A DNA stretch of 64,000 bases from NCBI GenBank assembly GCA_026874595.1, contig CM049312.1, positions 48,423,429 to 48,487,428 of the forward strand, given 5' to 3'. How positions within the stretch are numbered: the stretch's first letter is position 1; every line of letters begins with the position of its first letter. Made by a program: the position numbers and the translations under genes. The notes under the pieces are model-generated. The model had not been told where the DNA came from. It saw nothing but the letters and a program-made list of their open reading frames with translations, and made no database searches. Below are positions 11,440-23,981 of this stretch, in pieces. The DNA comes from Sipunculus nudus (taxonomy: Eukaryota; Annelida; Sipuncula; Golfingiida; Sipunculidae).

Positions 11440-13690
11440 AATGCAGAAATAGCAACATGGACTGCACATGGACTTAAGAACAAAATTAAATCAGTAGAAG
11501 TTAAAGAGTTGATAAATAATCACAGTATAGTATGTATCAATGAGACATGGGCAACCAAGGATGATGAATTTTCTGATGCATTCCACGTATACTATGGTTA
11601 TGGAATAGTCAGGAAGAGTACAGGGAGAGGAGGGGTGTTAGTTTACATGCAACAGAAATTAAAGGGTATGATGGTACCTTAATTAATGAAGATAAAGATT
11701 TGGCCATAGTTTGCTGCTCTATTGCACCAGAAGGTTCATCATTCTATGTGGATGAAGATGAAATAAATGGTATCAACAGGCTGAAAAAAATTTATTGGTA
11801 GATACTTTAGCAGAATTTGATGAATTTAATTTAATTCTCCTTGGTGATTTTAATGCTATTAGTGTAAATATAACAGATATACCAGTAGACTTAATTACTT
11901 GTTTAACTCCTTTTGGTAGCAGTGTAGTTGATTATGTAATTGTCAGTAGTTGTCTACTTCATAAGGTAGATGGATCCTGTGTATTATCAGATGATCCGTC
12001 CGATCACTTTCCTTAAAGCGGTTCATTTAATATTATCAGACCAAGGAAAATGCTTTCGAAAGAACACATGCGAACTGACAAAATGGGTAAAATTTTATCA
12101 GACTGATGAAGATAAAACAAATATTTCAAAATCATTAGAAGAAATAGAATGTGTGTTACTCTTCAAAACATTTAATGAAACCTTAGAAACATATCCGGAC
12201 AAAGCAAGTGAGGCATTGGTTAGTACTTATCAAAATATATCCTACAGAAATAAACAAAACTTCCGAGACAACATGAAACTAAAGCAACCAAAATGGTGGG
12301 ACATAGAATGTGAATTTTGGAAAAATGAAAAATTTGCCTCTTGGAGTGAAGCATTTATTGTACCAATTCACAAAAAGGCTTCCACCATAGATGCTAAAAA
12401 ATTATATAGAGGTATTTCACTATTTAATACCGTGAAAAACTATTTACAAAAATATTGGCAAACAGAATTCAAAATTATGTTGATCAAGCTGGATTCTTAT
12501 GTGATCACAAGTTGGCTATAGTAAAGGTTATTCAACAGTAGACCATACATTTTTTTAATGGGGTGTGTGCAGAAATATTTAACAAAAAAGAAAAGAAGGT
12601 TTTATTACACTTAAGGTTTTATTACACTTTTATTGATTTTTCAACTGCTTTTGATAGTGTACAACATGATTTATTGTGGTATGTTTCAGTTAAAACTGGG
12701 ATAAAAGGGAAACACTTTTTTTCTGTCAATTATGGCTTAAAAGTTAATTTAGGAAAGACAAAAATTATGTTTTTTTAGACACGTGGGTTCTTAAAAAGAT
12801 TAGAGAAATGGCACTATAAAAAATACTCAGATTGAAACCGTAAATGATTATTGATACTTAGGGGTAATATTTACAAGTACATTGTCATGGTATAAAACAA
12901 AGAAAGCGCAAGCAATGAAATGAAAATGAAAGAGCAGTGACTCTCATAAAAAAACTTTTATAGGAAATATAGTTGTTTAAAAAATGAGCCAGCTATTTTA
13001 TCTATTTGACTGTATGGTTACTCCGGTATTATTATATGGTTCAGAACTGTGGGGCTATGAAAGATGTAAAATAATTGAAAAGGTGCAATATAAATTTTGC
13101 AAGTACACTCTAAAAATTAGCTCTTCAGCTCCGAACGCAGCATCATTGAGAGAGTTTTGAAGGCATCCAATGTATGTCGGTCAGTTATTCAGATGTGTAA
13201 AATACTGAACAAAACTAGTACATTATGGTAATAACAGATATCCAAAGCGTATATATAACATGCTGTTTACTCTAGATATGAATGGAAAACAAACATGGGT
13301 TACTCATATAAGAAGCAAAATATGCAGCGCAGGTTTTGGGTATGTGTGGATGAATCAAGAAGTAGGAGACATTAGAATATTTTTGGCAAAAATTAAGGAA
13401 AGAATTATTGATATGGTGGAACAAAACTGGTCTTATGATGTAGAAGTATATACTAAATTAAATTTATATGGTACTTTTAAATCCATGCTATCAATTAATG
13501 GAGAAATATTTACTGTGTGTGACTAATACCAAGAATAAACAATCGCTAGCCAGATTGAGATGTTCATGTCATGATTTGATAATTGAAAAGGGAAGGTATA
13601 CGCGAATGGATAGAGTTTGTTGGTTTTCAAGATTTGTTTGTAGAAATAAAACTTTAAAATGCTGTTTAGTTGTACATTTATGATAACATT
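11440..13690 (+). pseudogene. LINE-2: decayed CR1/L2-like retrotransposon
   Basis: Fragments in all three frames follow the order of a LINE protein. An endonuclease start is at 11460-11650 (TAHGLKNKI, CINETWATKD, GRGGVLVYM), with its middle and end at 11795-12010 (LILLGDFNA, VDYVIVSS, SDDPSDHFP). RT pieces follow at 12330-12470 (IVPIHKKAST) and 12620-12680 (FIDFSTAFDSVQHDLLW). A deletion removes the catalytic YADD block. A C-terminal region lies at 13010-13140 (PVLLYGSELWG) and 13260-13660 (KGRYTRMDRVCW). Several stops, shifts and deletions make this an old, dead copy. No ends or tail are defined. Confidence 0.75.
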
Positions 13691-14343
13691 TTAAAAGAAT
13701 GTACCCTGATAATTAAATATGATCCGCCCCTGGAAATTCAGGGGTTTATTTCAGTGCTCATATGGAAATGTTCATAAGCTCATTAATACAAACAACAGAT
13801 ATTTTGCACTAAGAACAATAAAACTGTACATGATTTTTAAGCACGAAGCAACATACACATTGTATGATGAAATATGTAATGTTTATACGGTGAACCCATA
13901 CTACGCAAGTAGTAACCCCCCCCCCCCCCCTTCTCATTGCCCGCCCCTACCGTCCCCTATATTCATCAAAGGAGACACCGACGACTCCGGCGACGAGATG
14001 TGAATTGGATTAGTGATTGAACCTTACTTTAAAACAGAAGATTTATGGATTTATGTCATATTTAACAATAAATTACCTTCAGTTAACTACATGTCATTGA
14101 ATGGCAAATAGTCATCTTTTAATTATAAATGTTGACATTAATGAGATTACAAAGGTAATTTTACATTTCTCATGATGATGTTAATTAAATAGAACCAAAT
14201 ATTCCAAAATGTTACCCTATCTATAAGGAATGTATAAGATGTAATGTAACTATGATGATCTTCCATGTATTTTTCATAAAAATTTGAGTACCCCAAATTT
14301 AACATAGGATCCGCCCCGGTTACACTGAGAAGATTTCGTGGAA

Positions 14344-14590
14344 CTAATAGTCCATATCTAGATCTTGTTGAGTTCTGAGAAATGTGTAGGTAAGTGACAA
14401 CTGGTTTAGTCTTGCAAATTGTGTCCTCTGCCTAGGAAGATCACTGCACAATGTATGGTTCCATGGTGTGCTGTACACTGTGATAAAGGATCCGTGCTGG
14501 AAGCCAGGATATAGGATATAGGAGATATTAGGTTTCGAACGAGATAGATTCCAAAACGAGTCCTTCTGCACCATACACAACACAAATGAT
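14344..14590 (-). CDS. Possible exon or protein fragment, unknown
   Basis: On the minus strand about 80 codons of mixed composition (KDSFWNLSRSKPN, PRQRTQFARLNQLSLT) end in a stop at 14344. Upstream lies a possible acceptor, TGGTGCAG/AAGG, and then a (TA)n tract. The composition looks more protein-like than the surrounding frames, but I recognise no family. It could be a terminal exon, a TE fragment, or chance. Confidence 0.15.
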
Positions 14591-14604
14591 GTATTCAAGT
14601 TGCG

Positions 14605-14606
<2 letters not shown>

Positions 14607-14673
<67 letters not shown>
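14607..14673. repeat. (TA)n microsatellite
   Basis: About 65 bases of near-perfect TA dinucleotides, which open spurious Ile-Tyr frames on both strands. Confidence 0.95.
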
Positions 14674-14674
<1 letters not shown>

Positions 14675-14834
14675 CACACCAAAAAAAAGTACAAGTTTGT
14701 TACAATAAAATTGTTTCTATTCCAGCACATCGTTCCCTACTGTTCCAATGAAAGGATTACCATATATTTAGCTCAGCTGACTGTAAGTCGTCTGAGCTAT
14801 AGCGGTCACTCTTTGTCCGTCGTCCGTCCGTCTG

Positions 14835-15812
14835 TCCGTTAACCTGGCACAAATCATATAGACTGGACCTAGAATCTTGTAACCTTACATTCTGAGAGGT
14901 CCATGAAAAATCTCCTTGGAAACAAGAAATTAGGTCTATGTTACCTATATCCTTCGAGCTATGTGGCCTGAAAGTACCCCCCCCAGAATATTCAAAAATT
15001 TCATACAAAAACTTCAATATCTCATTAACTACATCACTGATGGTCATTATTTTTTGCATACATATTGATCATGAGAAGTTTCATCACTTCCTGCAGACTG
15101 GTGGCGCCACCTGTATTTTTCGATTTTTATTGAATTTTTTTTCGCTATTTTTGAGACCTTTAAAAATGTGAACATCTGTTAACAGGGCACAAATCGTAAA
15201 GACTGGACCTAGAATCTTCATTCCTGACACAGTGAGAGACCTATGAAAAGTCTCCATGGAAACCAGAAATTAGGTCTCTGTTACCCATATCCTTCAAGTT
15301 ATGGGGACCCAAAGTACCCCCCCCCCCAGAATAGTCAAAAATTTCATACAAAAACTTCAATATCTCATTAACTGCATAACTTATGGTCATGATTTTTTGC
15401 AAACATATTTATCATGAGATGTTTCATCAGTATCTGCAGACTGGTGGCGCCACCTGTATTTTTCGATTTTTTTACGAATTGTTTTCGCTATTTTTGAGAC
15501 CTTTAAAAATGTGAACATCTGTCAACAGGGCACAAATTGTAAAGACTGGACCTAGAATCTTCATTCCTGACACAGTGAGAGACCTATGAAAAGTCTCAAT
15601 GGAAACCTGAAATAAGGTCTCTGTTATCCATATCCTTTGAGCTGTGGGGCTCCCAATTACCCCCCCCCCCCCCCAGAATAATGAAAAATTTGATAAAAAC
15701 AAACTGCAACATCTCAATAACTACAAAACTGATGGTCATGATTTTTGGCATACATATTAATGAAGATATGTTCCATCAGTTCCTGCAGACTGGTGATGCC
15801 ACCTGTATTTTT
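14835..15812 (+). repeat. Family-A tandem units, first three (~340 bp)
   Basis: Units start near 14841, 15180 and 15522 at 'a(c/a)aGGGCACAAATCGTAAAG'-like sequence and continue with 'actggacctagaatctt'. They then have a poly-C tract of variable length and end with 'CTGCAGACTGGTGGCGCCACC'-like sequence and a T-rich stretch. The palindrome is exact at 15100-15111 and 15443-15454 and degenerate in the third unit, just before B1. Confidence 0.85.
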
Positions 15813-17719
15813 AGCGAACCTGTGAGCTCATGCGATGGTGCGGCGTCGTGTGTCGTGCGTCGTACGTCGTGCATCGTCTGTACGTTAACCATAGCTATCT
15901 CAAAAATGCCAGGAGCTAGCATCACCAATTTTTTTGCAAATAATTAGTCATCTAAAAAACTATATAGTATTTTTTTTTTCTAACTGCATTTTCTTAGATT
16001 TTATAGGGAAAGAGCTAATAAAATCTTTAAAAATCTTCTCCAAAACTGTCCAGCCAAATTGTCAAATATTTCACAGAAATGATCCCTGGAACAATCTTTC
16101 TCAAGTTTGTTCGATTGGTTCAAGTTCGGAGATTTTTGGCTGAGTTATAGGAAGTTGAACTTTGTTAACTGTGCAAAAAAACATTAAAATTTAAATCTCA
16201 GAAACGGCTGGAGCTATCATCACCAAATTTTATGCCAATGTTGGTTACATAGGTCCTGTCTGAAATTGAGGTATCGGTGGCGCCACCTGCATCGGCCTTT
16301 TTTGTACGGGGTCATCAGTGCCTGTATCACACTGAGGGCTACAAAAAACTTCTTCTCTGAAACCATATGGCCAAAATGTTTAATATGGCACAGAAATGAT
16401 CCTAGGGTAGTGCTTTCTGAAGTTTGTTCAAATGGTCTCTTTCCAGTGACTTTTGGCTAAGTTATAGGAAAAGCTGAATTTAATCATATGCGATAACAGC
16501 CCATTTTAGCTCAGTGGATACAAAGATCTTCTTCTCAAAAACCACTGGGCCAAATTCTTAAATCTCACATATTAATTATCCTCAGATGTTGATAATTAAA
16601 GTTTGTTCAAATGGTTTTGGTTCAGTGCTTTTTGGCTGAGTTACAGGAAGCTGAACTTAGTCAGTTTGCTGTATGTTCCTTTATGAGTTATAAACCTGCG
16701 AAACGTTTTTCGACTGATGCCACTGAAGTCAGTTTGTTAAATATTTTACAAGAATAATCCCTACAATAATTCTTATAATAATTGTCATTAATGGTTCCAC
16801 ATGAATGATTTTTGGCTGAATTATGGAGATTGAATTGAGTCATTTTACCATATATGTTAGTTGTGTGATGCTGTTACATCTAGCCTCGCACCAGTTTATC
16901 AGAATCTATTACATCAAGCCACTAGACATTTAGATTTCAGGTTATCTTTGGTTAATAATGACAAGAAAGTTTTTTTAAAAGCTTTTAAAAAATTTAGATA
17001 TATGATTTAAGTTATTCATCATACCAGGCAATGTTACAATCATGAATATTCAGCTCTCTCTGGCTATATAAAGACAACTGTACGTGAAAATATTATAAAT
17101 TATTGGTATCCCTACTCAGCTTAATTCAAGAATTTGCCATCAATGAGATATATCTGCATTTTAATTTTGCATTCAGTATGCATCCGTAATAATTTTACAT
17201 ATATTCCTGATTTATTTTTAGCGAACCTGTGAGCTTATGCGATGGTGTGGCGTCGTCCGTCGTCTGTACGTTAACCTATACTATCTTGAAAACGGCAAGA
17301 ATTAGCATCACCAAATTTTATGCATAAAATTAGTCATCTAAAAAACTCTATCGGATTTTGCTTATTTTTTGGCTAACTGCATTTTCTTAGATTTTATAGT
17401 GAAAAAGCTAAAAATGCTTTAAAAATCTTCTTCTCCAAATCTGTTCAGCCAAATTGTCCAATATTTTACAAAAATGATTTCTGGAACAATCTCTCTCAAG
17501 TTTGTTTGAATGGTTTAAGTTCGGTGATTTTTGGCTGAGTTACAGGAAGTTGAACTTAGTCATCTGTCCAAAAAAGCATACATAAATTACAATCTCACAA
17601 ATGGCTTGAGCTATCATCACCAAATTTTATGCCAATGTTGGTCACATGAGTCATATCTGAAATTGAGGTATTGGTGGCGCCACCTGCATCGGCCTTTTTT
17701 GTACGGGGGTCATCAGTGC

Positions 17720-17925
17720 CAGGGGCGGATCCAGGATTTAGGAAAAGGGGGGGGGTCCAACCCAGGAGGACCAATGAAATTCCTAAAAAAAAGGTCATCA
17801 GGTTTGAAAAAGGGGGGTCCAGGCCGCAAAATTACGTCCAAAATCCCTTAAAAAAGGTTGCTTCGGGTGAAAAAAAGGGGGGGTCTGGACCCCATGGACC
17901 CCCCCCCCCCCCGGATCCGCTTCTG
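17720..17925. mobile_element. 206-bp MITE with 13-bp terminal repeats
   Basis: Termini are CAGGGGCGGATCC and GGATCCGCTTCTG (11 of 13 positions match as inverted repeats). It is flanked by a 5-bp duplication AGTGC (17715-17719 and 17926-17930). The uninterrupted form of the site is present in B1 at about 16315 and in B3 at about 32166 ('catc.gtgcctgtat'), which fixes the boundaries. The interior is purine-rich with long G and C runs and no coding frame. CAGNGGCGGATC-type ends recall hAT-like MITEs, but a 5-bp rather than 8-bp duplication does not fit, so I leave the superfamily open. Confidence 0.85.
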
Positions 17926-19079
17926 AGTGCCCGTATCAAACTGAAGTCTACAAATAACTTCTTCTCTGAAACGATATGGCCAAATTGTTTAATATCGCAC
18001 AGAAATGATCCTAGGGTAGTGCTTTCTGAAGTTTGTTCAAATGGTCTCAGTTCAGTGACTTTTGGCTAAGTTATGGGAAGCTGAATTTAGTCATATGCGG
18101 TAACAGCCCATTTTAGCTCAGCGGCTACAAAAATCTTCTTCTCAAAACCACTGGGCCAAATTTTTAAATCTCACACATTAATTACTCTTAGATGTTGATA
18201 ATTCAAGTTTGTTCAAATGGTCTCAGTTCAGAGACTTTTGGCTGAGTTATGGGAAGCTGAATTTAGTCATATGCTGTAACAGCCCATTTTAGCTAAGTGG
18301 CTACAAAAATCTTCTTCTCAAAAACCACTTGGCCAAATTCTTAAATCTCACACATTAATTATCCTTAGATGTTGATAATTCAAGTTTGTTCAAATGGTTT
18401 TGGTTCAATGATTTTTGGCTGAATTATGGGAAGCTGAACTTTGCCATTTTGCTGTATTTTCCCATATGAGTTATAAACCTACAAAACGTTTTTTGACTGA
18501 TGATACTGAGGCCAGTTTGTTTAATATTTTGCAAGAATAATTCCCTGAATAATTCTTATAATAATTGTCTTTTATGGTTCCAAAGAATGAATTTTGGCTG
18601 ATTTATAAAGATTGAATTGAGTCATTTTACCATACATGTTAGCTGTGTGAAGCAGATACATCTAGCCTAGCACCAGTTTATCAGCATCCATTACATCATG
18701 CCTCTAGACATTTAGATTTCAGGTTATCTATGGAAAATATTGACAAGAATGTTTTTTAAAAACTTTTAAAAATGTAGATTTATGATATTAGATATCATCT
18801 GTACACTAACTCATAATTTCTCAGGAATAGCAGGAGCTACCATCCCCGAATTTTATGCAATTATCTGTCACAAAATAAATGTTGATGGATTCAGCTTATT
18901 TTTGCTATCTGTATTTACTTAGATTTTACAGGGAAAAAGCTGAAAAAACTTTAAAAGTCTTATTCTTCTAAACGGTCAGGAATTTACAGAAATGATCCCA
19001 GAGGCGAGCCCTCTCAAGTTTGTTCAAATGGTTTGTGTTTGATAAATTTTAGCAGAGTTACATAACAGGCCAAGATTGT

Positions 19080-19530
19080 GTCTGTTTCTTGAATCGGTTG
19101 AGAAACTGCCAACTGTTTCAGATTTGGCAACAGATCAAGAGTTCATTCAGTGCAGCCAAATATAGGTCAACAGTTCAATCAGTGCAGCCAAGCACAAGGC
19201 ATGTGATCACCTCATGGGTGTCATGTGAGCACCTCATGGGCAGCATGTGATCATATCTAAGAGCTTATGCAATTGTGTGGCTACTATTTCAGATTTGGCA
19301 ACAGGCAAAAGGTCAGTCTGGATTTATTTATAGCTTTGGCAGACTGCCAACTGTGTCAGATTATGCAACAGGTCAAGAAATCACTCAGTGCAGCCAGGTA
19401 CAGGTCAGAAGTTCACTCAGTCTACCCAGGTGCAGGTCAAGAGTTCACTCAGTGCAGTAGCCTGAGCCAGTAATTTGTCACAGTACACTCCGGGCAACAG
19501 CCTTTCTCACCTAAGCCTGGTCAGCCCCAT
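19080..19530 (+). repeat. Module C array in B2 (DR2-like half-site pairs)
   Basis: Short units repeat 'cag(g/c)tacAGGTCAnnAGTTCActcagt.cagcc'. The pairs AGGTCA-nn-AGTTCA (and AGATCA variants) occur near 19130, 19170, 19400 and 19435. The 2-base-spaced direct repeat of (A/G)G(G/T)TCA half-sites is the pattern bound by RAR/RXR-type nuclear receptors. Functional use is not shown. Confidence 0.65.
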
Positions 19531-20034
19531 GCATCAGACTCAAGGTAAGTTTGATGTATTGGCCTGTTATTCTGACCTGTCTATGTGTCTTTAATGGCTT
19601 TCTCGTTCACAAGACAGGTGTCGCCATCTGCAATGACTTTTGCAAAGTGTATGTGCCTGCTTAATTCTACGGAGGAATTTGATATATCAGCCTGAAATTG
19701 GGCATATTTATACATGTCAAATAGCTTTGTTGTATACAAGACTGGTGGTGCCACCTACAATAATTTTTGTGCTGTGTGCACCCATGCGAGAATTTCAGCA
19801 GTGATGTTTGTGTATTGTTTTATGTTCAGATGTTTAGTACTTGCATTGTTCATATATATGAAAAGTAGTGGTTCAGCATTGAAGCGTTATACCTGGTATA
19901 TATCCATATGCACATGTTCCCATTAGGCCTGTAGGCCTTGTTTATAATAAGTCAGCTGAAAAGGATTTTGTAATGGGAAAATAAATTTCAAAATTATTTC
20001 AAGTAGGGACGATATCTGTGTACAGATGGCAGCA

Positions 20035-20450
20035 CTTGGTTTACCATTGGCAGATTGCCAGTGCCTTGATGTTGGCCATTAGCCAAGATGATGTCAGCTC
20101 TATAAATAGTTTTGGCACAGTGTCAGGATTGGAAGAAGTGCAGCCAGGTATAGGTCAAGAGTTCACTCAGTGAGGTAGCTGCATTCTATTTATAGCTTTG
20201 CGAACTGATCACTGCACCAAAGTTCAGCCTGAATCTATTTATAGCTTTGGCAGACTGCCAACTGTGTCAGATTATGCAACAGTTCGAGTTCACACAGTGC
20301 AGCCAGGTACGGGTCAAATGTTCACTCAGTCTAGCCAGGTGCAGGTCAAGAGTTCACTCAGTGCAGTAGCTTGAGGCACCATTTTGACACAGGTCACTCG
20401 GGGGCAACTGCCTTACTCATCTAAGCCTTGTCAGCCCAGTGCATCAAACT
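20035..20450 (+). repeat. Module C array in B1
   Basis: Same units as in B2, with AGGTCA-ag-AGTTCA at about 20154 and 20344 and variants between. They are preceded by 'acagatggcagcacttggtttaccattggc', which also precedes the array in B3 (33132). Confidence 0.65.
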
Positions 20451-20754
20451 CTGGGGAAGTTTGATGTATTGGACTGATTTGACCTGTCTATGTGTCTTTG
20501 ATGGTAATCTCATTTACAAGACAGATGGTGCAACCTACATTGACTTTTGCAGTGTATGCGCCTGCTTATTTCTACAGAGGAATTTGATACATCAGCCTAA
20601 AATTGGGCATGTTTATACATATTGGGTAGCTTTATAGTGTAAAAGACTGGTGGCGCCACCTACAATGATTTTTGCACAGTGTATGTCCCTGCTCATTTCA
20701 CAGGAGGGGTTTGACATATCAGTCTGACATTGGGCATATGTACATATCTCTTCG

Positions 20755-21830
20755 TTGTATATAAGACTGGTGGTGCAAGCTACAATCATTGTATCCGCCA
20801 AAACAGAGTTTTGCGGATACTATATTTTCAGTCAGACCCAAACGCTGCCGCCTTCGCTGCATAGGTTTCCGGAGAACTCCTCCATAACCACTGGGCAGAA
20901 TTTTTTTAAAATTCGGAATTATGATCGGTCACATGTGATATGCTGCGCACTCATATTTGGTTCACCTCTGACCTTTCCTCTCTGCCAAGTGTCCATTTGT
21001 GCGTCTGTTTCCACACATAAACCCACATATCTCGGGAACCGTTTGACCGATCAGGCTAAACATTTTGCACAAATGTAGCCCTTGGAAAAGTCGATAACAT
21101 ACACTAAAAATGGTGGCGCCACCTGCAACTATTTTTGCACAGCGTCCATCTGTTCATCTGCCTTGGTTTGACTTATCCACGTGTTATTTTGCATGTGTAT
21201 GCATCCTTGACAGCTCTCTTGATTTTATGACAGGTGGCACCACCTACATTCAGGTTTACTCTGCAGACATCCAAGCTCATATCTCAGGAACCGTTTGACG
21301 GATTGGGCCAAAATTTTGCATGTGTATAGATCTCACACAGCTCTTCATCATAGGCATAACTGGCGGCGCCACCTGCAACTATTTATGCACAGCGTCCATC
21401 TGTTCATCTGCCTTGGGATAAAATCACTGATATAGTGGTTTGACTTTTCCACCTGAAATTTTGCAGGTTTATACATCCTGGACAGCAGTCTTGATTTTAT
21501 GACAGGTGGCGCCACCTACATTCAGGTTTACTCTGCAGATATCCAAGCTCATATCTTGGGAATTATTTGACTGATTGGGCCAAAATTTTGCTTGTGTATA
21601 GATCTCACATTAATCTTCATCGTAGGCAAGACTGGTGGCGCCACCTGTAACCACTTATGCACAGCGTCCATCTGTTCATCTGCTTTGGGATAAAATCACT
21701 CATATCTCAGCAGTGGTTTGACTTATCCACCTGAAATTTTGCAGGTTTATACGTCCTGGACAATTTTCTTGATTTTATGACAGGTGGCACCACCTACATT
21801 CACGTTTACACTGCAGACATCCATGCTAAT
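20755..21830 (+). repeat. Module D tandem units (~270-280 bp) in B1
   Basis: Each unit alternates 'CTGGTGGCGCCACCTGCAAC' (21112, degenerate at 21364, exact at 21634) and 'ACAGGTGGC(G/A)CCACCTACATTC' (21233, 21503, 21781). Between them are 'cacagcgtccatctgttcatctgcc', 'atatctc.g.a..g.ttgact' and 'aaattttgca.gtgtata'. The cluster at 38800-39330 in B3 is the same module. Confidence 0.8.
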
Positions 21831-22118
21831 ATGCAACACACCTCACTCTATTCCCCTTGCCACTTAATTCATGCGTCACTTCACCCGTCCCGCTCTGATT
21901 TCTGTGGATACACATAGCCGCTTGTCCACTACCCATATTCTAGTTTTAAAATGTCCTAGTCTGAAACTTGCAGGTCTGAAATGTCCATTTTGCTGAAATC
22001 ATAATGACTAAGTTAGAAATGCAGGACTTAAAAGGATCAATATAAAATTTCAAAAATAAATCTCCATTCATACTCCCAAACTTTGCACAGGTTCGCATTA
22101 GGCCTGTAGGCCTTGTTT

Positions 22119-23180
22119 CAAATTTTTACAATTTTTTTTCTCTATTTTTGAGACCTTTAAGGATGTAGTTATCTGTCAACAGGGTACAAATCGTAACGAC
22201 TGGACCTAGAATCTTCATTCTTGATACACAGGGAGACCCATGAAAAGTCTACAAAGAAACTTGAAATTAGGTCTCTGCTACCCATATCCTTTGGGCTATG
22301 GCACTCCAAAGTACAGCTCAGAATAATGGAAAAATTGATACAAAAGCTGAAGTATCTGAACAACTAATGCAGCAATCACCATAATTGTTTGTATCGATAT
22401 TGATCATGGAGTGTTTCATCAGTTTCTGCAGACTGGTGGCACCACCTGTATTTGTTTGGGTTTTTAACGAATTTTTTCGCTATTTTTGAGACCTTTAAAG
22501 ATATGAACATCTGTTAACAGGGCACAAATCATAAAAACTGGACCTAGAATCTTCATTCTTGACACACTTGGAGACCCATGAAAAGTCTCCATGGAAACTT
22601 GAAATTAGGTCTCTGTTACCCATATCCTTCAAGCTATAGGACTCCGAAGTATCCCTCAGAATAATGGACAATTTGATACAGAAGCCGAAGTTTCTGAACA
22701 ACTAATGCAGAGATCACCATGATTCTTTGCATGGATATTGATTATTGAGTGTTTCATCAGTTTCTGCAGACTGGTGCCACCACCCATATTTGTTCAGGTT
22801 TTTTTACGATTTTTTTTCTCTATTTTTGAGACCTTAAAGGATGCTGTCATCTGTTAACGTGGCTCAAATTGTAACAACAGGACTTAGAATCTTCATTCTT
22901 GTCATGCAAGGAGGCCCATGAAAAGTGTCTGTGGAAACCTGAAATTAGGCCTCTGTTACCCATATCCTTTCGAGCTATAGGACTTCTAAGTATCCCTCAG
23001 AATAATGGAAAATTTGATATAAAAGCTGAAGTATCTGAACAACTAATGCAGAGTTCACCATGATTCTTTGCATGGATATTGCCCATTCAGTGTTTTTATT
23101 AGTTTCTGCAGACTGGTGGAACCACCTGTATTTTTTTTTTAAAGTTTATGCATTTTTTCTCTATTTTTGAGATATATAAA
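22119..23180 (+). repeat. Family-A tandem units, last three (~340 bp)
   Basis: Units start near 22177, 22515 and 22857 and continue the array broken by B1. Here the palindrome is degenerate (GGTGGCACCACC and similar) and the poly-C tracts are absent, so these three units differ from the first three. Confidence 0.8.
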
Positions 23181-23320
23181 TACAGTCACAATCTTGGCCT
23201 GTTGGTTAATCTGTTTGATGCTTCAAATGAATGAGTATATACTACCATTCAGATGATAAAATTTCCTTTGGCAAATCTCTTCCCAGTCAGCTGAGCGTCA
23301 TGACCCATGGGTCACTTGTT

Positions 23321-23924
23321 ATTCCTGTGAAGTGAGGGCAAATACTGGAATTGAAAAGGAGAGGCTTAATAACTAAACGGCAAGCAGACAGCCCATCTGG
23401 CTGTTGTGGTGCCACAGATGGTCCATTATACTATGTATAGTATAACTGGAACATTGATACCCAGTACCCACATTCCAGAAGCTATAAAACAAAACATCTT
23501 TGGTAGTATGTCATCCTATACAAATTGTTTGTGTAGAACATTTATAGGAGTGCTTTTATGTAAAATTCAAATAACCATTTAAAGCACAATGATATGGATA
23601 TAGTAACCATGTTAGAAAGACTAAAGGCTAAAAAAAAAAGAAATAAAATAAAATAACACAATCTGGATTAAAATATGGTGTGAGATTGGATGGAAACAAG
23701 AGCTGCAACAAGCAAAGATGTAAAAGTAGTTGCAAAGTTATAAACCGCATAACTAAATAAAAATAATAGCCAATATAAAAGTCGAATAAGAATAGCCTGC
23801 TGAGGAGGGGAAATTAAAATATGTTGATATTAAATTGATAGATGTAAAAGAATTATATGAAACACAGGAAAAACAGAAACGGAAACAGCATCCCAAGAAC
23901 AGACCATGCTTAAGGCAGGCATGT

Positions 23925-23981
<57 letters not shown>

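Larger units (their letters stand above)
13691..14769. other. Gene-poor stretch with MITE-like ends and homopolymers
   Basis: Right-end-like MITE motifs GATCCGCCCCTG (about 13721) and GGATCCGCCCC (about 14308) are present, and a C-run at 13917-13930. None of these pairs convincingly with a left end. Confidence 0.4.
17220..19943 (+). mobile_element. B2: family-B element nested in B1
   Basis: It has the same 5' start (AGCGAACCTGTGAGC) and 3' hairpin end (AGGCCTGTAGGCCT-TGTTT) as B1; its 3' arm is eroded. The body holds ~177-bp units ('aagtttgttcaaatggt', 'ttttggctgagtta') near 18029, 18206 and 18383, then a DR2-like array and palindrome-bearing units. A MITE interrupts it at 17720-17925. Confidence 0.8.
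15813..22118 (+). mobile_element. B1: family-B Helentron-like element, split by B2
   Basis: The element begins AGCGAACCTGTGAGC after a T-run, followed by a variable CGTCGTC-type microsatellite. It ends GCACAGGTTCGCATT, hairpin AGGCCTGTAGGCCT, TTGTTT. The 11-bp subterminal arms GCGAACCTGTG / CACAGGTTCGC are exact inverses. Family-A sequence resumes on both sides ('acctgtattttt' before, 'aaatttttacaatttttttt' after). B2 lies inside at 17220-19943. The parts on either side of B2 match continuous sequence in B3 (33000-33080), which confirms the nesting. Confidence 0.8.
14770..23320 (+). mobile_element. Family-A Helentron-like element, split by B1
   Basis: The 5' end reads A-GCTCAGCTGACTG, followed by a CGTCCGTC-rich stretch. 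The 3' end has the exact 13-bp inverse (CAGTCAGCTGAGC), then a perfect palindrome GACCCATGGGTC and CTTGTT. The body is six ~340-bp units, three on each side of the B1 insertion (15813-22118). Removing B1 leaves ~2.2 kb. Subterminal inverted repeats, internal tandem repeats and a 3' hairpin are the layout known for Helentron-derived HINE/DINE elements and bivalve pearl elements. No protein is encoded, so it is non-autonomous. Confidence 0.75.

Noticed and set aside
10155-13733. One large DNA element bounded by CAGGGGTGGATCC (10155) and GATCCGCCCCTG (13721)
   Set aside because: Flanks do not show a shared duplication and the interior holds unrelated repeats; these are more likely ends of separate MITEs.
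19310-19345. TATA-box-like 'ctatttatag' and 'ctataaata' in module C as promoters
   Set aside because: They recur as part of the repeat unit with no gene downstream.
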